Shown here piece by piece: positions 1 through 5,164 of a stretch of 5,554 nt of DNA; positions within the stretch are counted from its first letter, which is position 1; every line of letters begins with the position of its first letter. This DNA comes from an uncultured Actinomycetes bacterium (GTDB taxonomy: Bacteria > Actinomycetota > CALGFH01). The notes under the pieces were generated by a model. The model did not search any database and was not told the origin of the DNA. It saw nothing but the letters and a program-made list of their open reading frames with translations. The stretch is taken from NCBI GenBank assembly GCA_937881255.1, contig CALGFH010000007.1, positions 1 through 5,554 on the forward strand, read 5' to 3'. Position numbers and translations under genes: made by a program.

Positions 1-834
1 TACGCCGAGCGGGGGCTGGCCCTGTTCGACGAGGGCGACGGCCACGCCGTCGACCCCACCTATCTGGCGCCCTACGGGGAGCACCCGGCCGTCTCCTGCC
101 ACTACTGGGCGGCCCTGGCCCTGTGGTTCCTGGGCCACCCGGACCGCGCCCTCGACCATGCCGAGCAGGCCAGGGCCCTGGCCGTTGCCCACCCCTACAG
201 CCTGGCCAGCGCCGAGACGCAGCTCGCCTACCTGCACCAGTACCGGGGCGAGGCGGCGGCCACGCTGCGCTGGGCCGGGCGGGCGATGGCGACCGCGAGC
301 GAGCACGGCTTCCCGATCCGGGCCGCCCAGGCGGCCATCCTGGGCGGCTGGGCGGTGGCCGTGACGGCGGGCGACGGTGCCGGCGTTGAGCAGCTCCGGG
401 CCGGGCTGGCCGGGTACCTGGCCACCGGCGCCGAGCTCGACCACCCCTACTACCTGGGGCTGCTGGCCGAGGGCCTGGCCGCGACCGCCGGCCCGCCGGA
501 GGGGCTGGTGGTGGTCGAGGAGGCGATCCGGATGGTCGGGACCGAGCGGCCCTTCTACTACCTCCCCGAGCTCCACCGCATCCACGGCGACCTGCTGGCC
601 GGGGCGGGACAGGCCGGCCAGGCGGCCGAGGCCTACGGCCGGGCCATGGAGCTGGCCTCCGGCCACGGCGCCAGGTCGGCCGAGCTGCGGGCGGCCCTGC
701 GCCGCTGCCGGCTGCCCGACGGCATCCCGCCCGAGGCCGACCGTGCCCGCCTGCGGCGGCTCTTCGACCAGTTCGAGGAGGGTTTCGGCACCCCCGACCT
801 GGTGGCCGCCAAGGCGCTGCTCGAGGGCGGCTAG
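1..834 (+). CDS. C-terminal part of a TPR-repeat ATPase/cyclase-type regulator (5' truncated)
   Basis: The reading frame is open from the first base and ends at TAG 832-834, giving 277 residues without the N-terminus. The visible part is an Ala/Leu-rich helical solenoid of degenerate TPR-like units (for example around residues 34-75, 145-175 and 185-225). The ending, FEEGFGTPDLVAAKALL at about residues 258-274, is a close variant of the 'FTEGFDTPDLKEAKALL' tail. From family knowledge, that tail is characteristic of large multidomain proteins with an adenylate/guanylate cyclase or transcription-factor domain, a central AAA/NB-ARC-like ATPase and C-terminal TPRs. The preceding ELHRIHGDLLA and RSAELRAAL segments fit the same family. 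The N-terminal effector domain lies outside the window, so cyclase versus DNA-binding output cannot be decided. The TPR part probably binds a partner protein or ligand in the cytoplasm. The gene converges on the TOPRIM gene with overlapping stops. Confidence 0.85.
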   Translation, partial: YAERGLALFDEGDGHAVDPTYLAPYGEHPAVSCHYWAALALWFLGHPDRALDHAEQARALAVAHPYSLASAETQLAYLHQYRGEAAATLRWAGRAMATASEHGFPIRAAQAAILGGWAVAVTAGDGAGVEQLRAGLAGYLATGAELDHPYYLGLLAEGLAATAGPPEGLVVVEEAIRMVGTERPFYYLPELHRIHGDLLAGAGQAGQAAEAYGRAMELASGHGARSAELRAALRRCRLPDGIPPEADRARLRRLFDQFEEGFGTPDLVAAKALLEGG

Positions 835-1418
835 CCCACGACCCGGTCGAGCGGCCGGGGCACGCTCGTGAGCTCCAGCGCGTCGACCAGCAACCGCGCG
901 TAGCGGATCTTGCGGCCGCTGTGGGTGCCGATGAAGCGCCGAAGCTGCTCCTGGCTGGGCCGTGCTCGCCACGCCGGCTGCCGCTGGAACGTGCGGAAGG
1001 ATCCAAGCTCGCCCTGGGCCTCGACGACCTGCTCCACCGCGGCGGCGCCCAGGCAGCGGATCAGCTCGTCCTCCAGGTCGGCCACGCAGACGTAGAACCC
1101 GAGTGCTTCCATCTCGGCCCGACCGAGGTCGGAACCGAGGCCGGCCCACTCCAGACCGCGCCGGAAGTCGCCCTCCTCACCGGCGTCACACAGGCCCGCC
1201 AGTCCGAGGTTCAACCCCCGAGGACCGAACTGCTCCAGGAAGCGCCGGATGTTCCTGGCCCCGCCCATCGGCACCACGGCGATGCCCGCAGCGGCAAGAT
1301 CGCGACCACGGCGATCCGCGAGCGTCTCGAGCGCGACCTGGTCGCTGCTCCCCTCAACCAGCACCACCATCTGTGGGTCGCCGCTGGCGGCCAGCTGGAA
1401 TCGCCGCTTGTCGTTCAC
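831..1418 (-). CDS. Stand-alone TOPRIM-domain (OLD-like) nucleotidyl transferase/hydrolase protein
   Basis: 195 residues, GTG start at 1418 and TAG stop. The first TOPRIM motif is clear: hydrophobic strand MVVLVEGSSD at residues 17-26, with the invariant Glu at E22-G23. A glycine turn (PMGGARNI, 50-57) follows. The strand LAGLCDAGEE (73-82) occupies the place of the DxD motif but has Asp78-Ala-Gly80, with E81/E82 next to it. An acidic DLEDELI (114-120) then resembles the third conserved region of OLD-type TOPRIM proteins. The C-terminal third is basic (SGRKIRYARLLVDAL, 167-181). TOPRIM folds bind Mg2+ and act on phosphodiester bonds. OLD nucleases fuse this domain to an ABC-type ATPase, but none is fused here or encoded next door. 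About two dozen of the 195 codons end in A or T (hand count), clearly more than in neighbouring genes, suggesting a separate origin. Family assignment is good; substrate and biological role are unknown. Confidence 0.82.
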   Translation of the reverse strand: MNDKRRFQLAASGDPQMVVLVEGSSDQVALETLADRRGRDLAAAGIAVVPMGGARNIRRFLEQFGPRGLNLGLAGLCDAGEEGDFRRGLEWAGLGSDLGRAEMEALGFYVCVADLEDELIRCLGAAAVEQVVEAQGELGSFRTFQRQPAWRARPSQEQLRRFIGTHSGRKIRYARLLVDALELTSVPRPLDRVVG

Positions 1419-1424
1419 CTGCCC

Positions 1425-1430
1425 AGCCTA
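1425..1430 (-). promoter_or_regulatory. Putative leaderless -10 box (TAGGCT) of the TOPRIM gene
   Basis: On the minus strand TAGGCT lies at -12 to -7 relative to the GTG start at 1418. This is the position of the TANNNT box in actinobacterial leaderless genes, where transcription starts on the first base of the start codon. No convincing Shine-Dalgarno sequence lies in front of this GTG, and no good -35 box is visible. The call rests on one degenerate hexamer and its spacing. Confidence 0.4.
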
Positions 1431-1488
1431 GTGCTCGGCAACGACCTGGTGCTGGCGGGTTGGCCCGTACGTTGTCGGGAAGCGGGCC

Positions 1489-1538
1489 GGCCACACTGGC
1501 CCCTGCGGTAGCGCTGGGGAGGTGTGCTGCGTGTGGCC
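1489..1538. terminator. Possible stem-loop terminator downstream of the SDR-SIMPL operon
   Basis: GGCCACAC (1489-1496) is perfectly complementary to GTGTGGCC (1531-1538). Between them a smaller hairpin can form from CCCC 1500-1503 with GGGG 1516-1519 and GCG 1505-1507 with CGC 1512-1514, closing on a GTAG loop. It lies 71-120 bases past the SIMPL stop codon as read on the minus strand. There is no U-tract, so it could only be a non-canonical terminator or an RNA-processing structure. The rest of the 190-base gap (1419-1608) holds no gene I can support; it also contains other short GC-rich inverted repeats of the size expected by chance. Confidence 0.25.
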
Positions 1539-1608
1539 AGGACGATGGCGGTGAGCGGCGCGACCCGGCCTGCCGGCACCCGCTGGCGGTCGCTGTGGCT
1601 GCGGCCGC

Positions 1609-2247
1609 CTAGCCAGGGCCCGGGCCGGGCTCCAGGGCCCAGGTGACGGTGACGGCGGCCCAGACGGTGGTCTCGCCCGGCTCGACGGCCGGGCCTCCGG
1701 GGGCGGCCTCGGCGGCCAGCAGGCGCATCGGGCGGGCGTCGGGGGGTGGCGGGGGCGCATCCTTGATCTCCAGGACCGGGCCGAGGGCCGAGCCGGCCCG
1801 GGCCGCGTACTGCCCGGCCCGGGCCAGCGCGTCCCGCCAGGCGGCGTCCCTGGCCGCGGCGGCCACCGCCGCCGGGTCGCCGACCACCAGCTCGAGCCCG
1901 TGGACCCTGGCCGCGTCCCCGGCGGCCGCCACCGCGGCCGCGGCCACCTGCCCGGCCCGGGCCGGCCGGTCCAGGCGGACGGTGAGCCGGGCCCCGGCCA
2001 GGTAGGCGACCGGGCCCCGGCCGGGCTGCCGGGTCTCCCAGTCCTCGTGCAGCTCCAGGCCGCTGGTGGCGCGCCGGGCCGGCTCGACGCCCTCGGCGTC
2101 CAGGGCGGCCAGGATCTGGTCGAGGGCGCGCCCGCAGACGTCAAGGGCCTCGGCCGGGGTCGACCCGCGGCTCTCCACCCCCAGCTGGAGCAGGGCGGTG
2201 TCGGGGACGGCGGTGGCCGCCCCGGACCCGGCGACGGTGACGGTCAT
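1609..2247 (-). CDS. SIMPL domain-containing protein (DUF541 family)
   Basis: 212 residues, ATG at 2247, TAG at 1609-1611. The start is fixed by a GAGGAG ribosome binding site 5 bases upstream. The N-terminus, VTVAGSGAATAVPDTALLQLGV (residues 2-23), has the family pattern of a first strand with G-x-G-x-A followed by P-D-x-A. The conserved middle is seen as EGVEPARRATSGLELHEDW (52-70), and YLAGARLTVRLD (82-93) corresponds to the following strand. An Ala-rich helix (ALARAGQYAARAGSALGPVLEI, 140-161) and a final strand pair after VEPGE (188-192) complete the domain. Family members include E. coli YggE and human IRAK1BP1; biochemical function is poorly defined, with roles in oxidative stress proposed for YggE. 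Many bacterial members are exported, but this one has no signal peptide, so it is predicted cytoplasmic. A run of five prolines (165-169) and a PGPGPG tail are peculiar to this copy. It is the second gene of an operon with the SDR. Confidence 0.86.
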   Translation of the reverse strand: MTVTVAGSGAATAVPDTALLQLGVESRGSTPAEALDVCGRALDQILAALDAEGVEPARRATSGLELHEDWETRQPGRGPVAYLAGARLTVRLDRPARAGQVAAAAVAAAGDAARVHGLELVVGDPAAVAAAARDAAWRDALARAGQYAARAGSALGPVLEIKDAPPPPPDARPMRLLAAEAAPGGPAVEPGETTVWAAVTVTWALEPGPGPG

Positions 2248-2252
2248 GTCGG

Positions 2253-2258
2253 CTCCTC
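2253..2258 (-). promoter_or_regulatory. Ribosome binding site of the SIMPL gene
   Basis: GAGGAG on the minus strand, directly after the TGA of the SDR gene (2259-2261) and 5 bases before the ATG at 2247. It decides the SIMPL start, ruling out the long in-frame extension to 2499, which would run through the SDR gene. Its contact with the SDR stop suggests translational coupling. Confidence 0.75.
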
Positions 2259-2978
2259 TCACAGCAGTCCCCTGGTGGTGGCCCCGTCGACCTGGAGGGC
2301 GGTCCCGCTGACGAACCGGGCCGGGGCCGAGCACAGGAAGCACACCACCTTGCCGAAGTCGGCCGGGTCGCCGACCGGGCCGTCGCCCAGCATGCCGGCC
2401 TGCCTGGCCCGGTCGGTGTCGTGGGTCCCCGGGCAGGCCAGGTTGAGGGTGATGCCCTCGTCGAACAGGTCGGCGGCGGCCGTCTTGGCCCACGCCCACA
2501 GGCCGGTCCGGGCGGTGTTGGACAGGGCCAGGGCCGGGATCGGCTCCTTGACCGCCTTGGAGGTGATCAGGCAGATGCGGCCCCAGCCGGCGGCCCGCAT
2601 CTGGGGCAGGGCCGCCTGGACGAGCCGGATCGAGCTGAGCAGATTGGCCTGGAGGGCGGCCTGGAGCGCCTGGTCGTCGACCTCAAGGGCCCGGGCCGGG
2701 GGCGGCCCGCCGGCGTTGGCGACCAGCACGTGCAGCCCGCCGAAGCGGTCGACGGCCGCCTCGGCCAGCCGTCGCGGGGTCGCCGGGTCGGTGACGTCGG
2801 CCGGCACGGCCAGGGCCTCGCCGGGCATGGCCGCGGCCGTCTCCTCCAGGGCCGCCCGGTCGCGGGCGCACAGCACCACCTTGGCCCCCTCCTGGCTGAG
2901 GGCCAGCGCGCTGGCCCGCCCCAGCCCCTTGGACGACGCCGTCACCAGCGCCACCTTCCCGCCAAGCCCCAGGTCCAC
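2259..2978 (-). CDS. Atypical short-chain dehydrogenase/reductase (3-oxoacyl-ACP reductase-like, catalytic Tyr/Lys replaced)
   Basis: 239 residues from a GTG at 2978. I chose this start because GGGAGGAGG lies 5 bases upstream and the protein then begins (M)DLGLGGKVALVT, the usual SDR opening. An ATG at 3008 would add ten charged residues and has no ribosome binding site. Numbered from the GTG, the dinucleotide-binding loop is TASSKGLG (13-20), replacing the usual TGxxxGIG. NAGG is at 88-91 and the Ser strand ICLITS ends at S140. Where YxxxK is expected there is S153-N-T-A-R157, so both catalytic Tyr and Lys are missing. C-terminal PGTHDTDR (183-190) and DGATTRGLL resemble the normal family. 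The LSNxxR signature matches the known SDR subgroup cd05344 (BKR_like_SDR_like), which lacks perfect cofactor and catalytic motifs. It is therefore cytoplasmic and probably binds NAD(P), but its reaction is unknown. First gene of a two-gene operon with SIMPL. Confidence 0.85.
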   Translation of the reverse strand: MDLGLGGKVALVTASSKGLGRASALALSQEGAKVVLCARDRAALEETAAAMPGEALAVPADVTDPATPRRLAEAAVDRFGGLHVLVANAGGPPPARALEVDDQALQAALQANLLSSIRLVQAALPQMRAAGWGRICLITSKAVKEPIPALALSNTARTGLWAWAKTAAADLFDEGITLNLACPGTHDTDRARQAGMLGDGPVGDPADFGKVVCFLCSAPARFVSGTALQVDGATTRGLL

Positions 2979-2983
2979 CTCGG

Positions 2984-2992
2984 CCTCCTCCC
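2984..2992 (-). promoter_or_regulatory. Strong ribosome binding site selecting the internal GTG start of the SDR
   Basis: GGGAGGAGG on the minus strand, separated by 5 bases (CCGAG) from the GTG at 2976-2978. It is nearly an ideal anti-16S match. It would lie inside the coding region if the upstream ATG at 3008 were used. Confidence 0.65.
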
Positions 2993-3028
2993 GTCGCGCC
3001 CCGGCCATTCAACCGCGCCGGGGTGCTC

Positions 3029-3034
3029 TATGGT
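3029..3034 (+). promoter_or_regulatory. Putative leaderless -10 box (TATGGT) of the pectinacetylesterase-like gene
   Basis: TATGGT lies at -12 to -7 from the ATG at 3041, with the 6-base spacer GGGCCG. This is the TANNNT position expected if the transcript begins at the A of the start codon. No clear Shine-Dalgarno sequence precedes the ATG (only a weak GGTGGG very close to it). A -35 is not obvious; TTCAAC at 3008-3013 is the nearest candidate but is spaced short. The opposite strand of the same bases reads ATAGAG, so a divergent promoter for the SDR operon could overlap it. Confidence 0.5.
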
Positions 3035-3040
3035 GGGCCG

Positions 3041-4159
3041 ATGACCGCATGGCGTCGCGTCGGCGGCCGGGCCAGGCTGGCCGCCGGGGTCGGGCTGGTG
3101 GCCGTGGCCGTCGCGCTGGCCGCCCTGGCCGGGTCGGCCGGCGGCGGCGACCCGGCCGCCCCCGGGCGGGCCGCGACCACGGCCCCGGCGGCCACCGCGC
3201 CGGCCGTCTGGGAGCGGGTCGAGCCGGGTGGGCGCACGCGCTGCGGGCGCGGGGGGCGGTTCGCATTCTGGGCCCGGATGGGCGCGCCCGACCGGCTGCT
3301 GGTGTTCTTCGAGGGCGGCGGCGGCTGCTGGGACTACCGGTCGTGCGCGCCGGGCGCGGGACTGTTCGACGACCGGGTGGACGCCGGCGACGACCCGTCG
3401 CGGGCCGCCGGCGTGCTCGACCTGGACGACCCCCGCAACCCCTTCCACGGCTGGTCGGCGCTGTTCGTCCCCTCCTGCACCGGCGACGTCTTCGCCGGCG
3501 ACGCCGTCCGCACCTACCGGGCCGCCGACGGCCGGGCGGTCACCGTCCACCACCGTGGCCACGTCAACGCCAGCGCCGCCCTCGACTGGATGTTCCGGCG
3601 GGTGCCGGGCCCGCGCCGGGTGTTCGTGGCCGGCTGCAGCGCCGGCAGCATCGGCTCGATCCTGCACGCCCCGAGGATCCTCCGCCAGTACCCGGAGGCC
3701 CAGGTGGCCCAGCTCGGCGACTCCCTCGGCTACCTGTTCAGCCAGCCGACCGACCTCCGGGAGCTGTGGGGGGCCGACCGGCTGCTGCCCGACTGGGTGC
3801 CGGGCGTGCGGGCGATCCCGCGGGCCCGCTTCACCATGCCCCGCTTCTACCAGGCCGTCGCCGCCCACTACCCACGGGCGACCTTCGCCCAGGTCAACTT
3901 CACCGAGGACAGCGTCCAGCGGGCGTTCCACGAGGCCGCCGGGGGCGCCGGGACCTTCAGCCAGGCCCTGCTCGGCAACCTGGCCGCCATCCGGGCCGGC
4001 AGCCCCAACTTCCGCTCCTGCCTGCTCGACGGCTCGGCCCACTGCGCCCTGCCCAGCCCCGACTTCTACTCGCTGGAGAGCGGCGGGGTCGGCCTGCGCG
4101 ACTGGGTGGCCGCCCAGGCCAACGGCGACCCGGTGGCCAACCTCCCGCCGGGGAGCTGA
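3041..4159 (+). CDS. Exported pectinacetylesterase/Notum-family serine hydrolase
   Basis: 372 residues, ATG at 3041, TGA at 4157-4159. A GTG at 3023 is in frame, but the ATG fits the -10 spacing better. The N-terminus has arginines (R5, R6, R10, R12), a hydrophobic stretch at about 13-32 and a possible signal-peptidase site near AGSAG (30-34). No lipobox Cys is seen, so this is a signal peptide or membrane anchor. An Ala/Thr/Pro linker runs to about residue 56. The catalytic domain shows FFEGGGGCWD (89-98, oxyanion region) and the nucleophile elbow GCSAG with Ser200. D290 in NFTEDSVQ is a plausible catalytic Asp, and GSAHC supplies His334. Seven cysteines (69, 96, 102, 146, 199, 327, 335) suit a disulfide-bonded secreted protein. 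Relatives include plant pectin acetylesterases (CE13) and the animal Wnt deacylase Notum. The actual ester substrate cannot be predicted. The gene appears monocistronic. Confidence 0.88.
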   Translation: MTAWRRVGGRARLAAGVGLVAVAVALAALAGSAGGGDPAAPGRAATTAPAATAPAVWERVEPGGRTRCGRGGRFAFWARMGAPDRLLVFFEGGGGCWDYRSCAPGAGLFDDRVDAGDDPSRAAGVLDLDDPRNPFHGWSALFVPSCTGDVFAGDAVRTYRAADGRAVTVHHRGHVNASAALDWMFRRVPGPRRVFVAGCSAGSIGSILHAPRILRQYPEAQVAQLGDSLGYLFSQPTDLRELWGADRLLPDWVPGVRAIPRARFTMPRFYQAVAAHYPRATFAQVNFTEDSVQRAFHEAAGGAGTFSQALLGNLAAIRAGSPNFRSCLLDGSAHCALPSPDFYSLESGGVGLRDWVAAQANGDPVANLPPGS

Positions 4160-4176
4160 GCCCCGCGGCGGCTCAG
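4156..4176. terminator. Inverted repeat between convergent genes, possible bidirectional terminator
   Basis: CTGAGCC (4156-4162) is perfectly complementary to GGCTCAG (4170-4176) around a 7-base loop CCGCGGC. The TGA stop of the hydrolase gene (4157-4159) and the TGA stop of the aldo/keto reductase gene (complement of 4173-4175) sit in mirrored positions in the two arms. There is no T-tract on either side, so termination is an inference from position and symmetry. Confidence 0.45.
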
Positions 4177-5156
4177 GACCAGGAGAGGCCGGCCCGCTCC
4201 TCCCAGTAGCGCTCCGGGGGCTCGGCCAGCGTGGCCAGCTCGGCCAGCTCTCCCGGGTCGAGCTCGACCCGGAGGGCGGCCAGGTTGGAGGTCAGCTGGG
4301 CGGGGGTGACCGCCCCGGACAGGACCACGTCGGCCCAGGGGTTGGCGAGCACGGCGGCCAGGGCGACCGCGTCCACCCCGGTCCCGTGCCTGGCCGCGAC
4401 CCGCCCGAGGACGGCCGCGGCCGGGCCCTGCCCGTGGGGGGTGAGCCGGCCGTTGGCCACCGCCTCCTTGACGATCACCCCCCAGCCGGCCGCGCTGGCC
4501 TCGGCCAGGGCCGGGCCGGCCGACGGCTCCAGCAGGTTCCAGGTGGCCTGCACGCAGGCGAACGGGGCCGCCCCGGCGGCGGTCACCTCGAGGGCGCGGC
4601 GGATGGTGTCGGCCTGGCCGGGCCCGCTCGAGGAGAGGCCGATCACCACCCCGGCGTCGCGGAGGCGGGCCAGCTCGGCCAGCACCGCCCGGTCCTCGAG
4701 CACACCGGAGTCCAGGGTGGCCGAGTGGACCTGGTACAGGTCGAGGTGGCCGTCGAGCAGGGCCCGGGTCTCGCCCGCCTGGCGGGTCAGGGCGGCCAGG
4801 GAGTGGTCCTTGACCTCGTGGGTCTCGGCGTCCATGCGCCAGTCCCCGACGTAGGTGTAGCCCCACTTGGAGCCGACCGTGACCTCGTCCGGGTCGAGCC
4901 CCCGGGCCGCCAGCCAGCTGGCCAGGAACGCCTCGGCCCGGCCGTAGGAGCGGGCCGCGTCCAGGTAGCGCACCCCGTGCTCGAAGGCCGCGTCCAGCAC
5001 CTGGTGGCAGCGCCGCTCCAGCGCCTCGACCCCGCGGTCGGCGCCCAGGTCGGCGTCGCGGCCGAGGTCGATGTAGGCCGGCCGGCCGAGCGCGGCCAGG
5101 CCGAGCCCGACCGGGCTGACTGTCAGGCCGGTCGAGCCAAGGGGCCGGGTCGGCAC
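4173..5156 (-). CDS. Aldo/keto reductase
   Basis: 327 residues, a normal family length, GTG start at 5156 and TGA stop. The start gives the usual opening RPLGSTGLTVSPVGLG (4-19). The full aldo/keto reductase tetrad is visible: Asp66 and Tyr71 in YLDAARSYG, Lys97 in VGSKWGY and His144 in LYQVHSA. GLSSSGPGQ (173-181), VIVKEAVANG (227-236) and SGAVTPAQLTSNLAAL (280-295) occupy the positions of the later barrel strands and the NADPH-binding C-terminal segment. The enzyme should be a cytoplasmic (beta/alpha)8-barrel NADPH-dependent carbonyl reductase; the substrate is not evident. It follows the aldolase gene by only 8 bases with no good ribosome binding site of its own, which suggests co-transcription and possibly translational coupling. 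That neighbour hints at, but does not prove, a sugar-phosphate or small-aldehyde substrate. Confidence 0.9.
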   Translation of the reverse strand: MPTRPLGSTGLTVSPVGLGLAALGRPAYIDLGRDADLGADRGVEALERRCHQVLDAAFEHGVRYLDAARSYGRAEAFLASWLAARGLDPDEVTVGSKWGYTYVGDWRMDAETHEVKDHSLAALTRQAGETRALLDGHLDLYQVHSATLDSGVLEDRAVLAELARLRDAGVVIGLSSSGPGQADTIRRALEVTAAGAAPFACVQATWNLLEPSAGPALAEASAAGWGVIVKEAVANGRLTPHGQGPAAAVLGRVAARHGTGVDAVALAAVLANPWADVVLSGAVTPAQLTSNLAALRVELDPGELAELATLAEPPERYWEERAGLSWS

Positions 5157-5164
5157 CGCCCGGG

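Noticed and set aside
1560..1593. GCGACC/GGTCGC inverted repeat as a terminator just past the SIMPL gene
   Set aside because: Six base pairs with a 22-base loop and no T-tract; such repeats are expected by chance at this GC content.
1428..1608. Possible small gene in the gap between the SIMPL and TOPRIM genes
   Set aside because: The open minus-strand frame here is only the tail of a shadow frame entering from the SIMPL gene; it has no start signal of its own and a non-coding-like composition.
831..1612. Three CTAG tetranucleotides (831, 1428, 1609) at gene edges around the TOPRIM gene as possible insertion scars
   Set aside because: Two are parts of stop codons and one is part of the putative -10 box; the flanking bases do not form a direct repeat, so there is no target-site evidence.
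2979..3008. ATG at 3008 as start of the SDR gene
   Set aside because: It has no ribosome binding site and adds a charged ten-residue extension; GTG at 2978 has a near-perfect ribosome binding site and gives the usual SDR N-terminus.
2942..4042. A 366-residue minus-strand open frame opposite the hydrolase gene
   Set aside because: Gly/Ala/Val/Glu-rich antisense of the hydrolase, with no recognisable domain.
1900..4209. A 769-residue open frame on the plus strand crossing the SIMPL, SDR and hydrolase genes
   Set aside because: Its composition is Arg/Pro/Gly/Ala-rich low complexity, as expected for a shadow frame in very GC-rich DNA, and it overlaps three recognised proteins.
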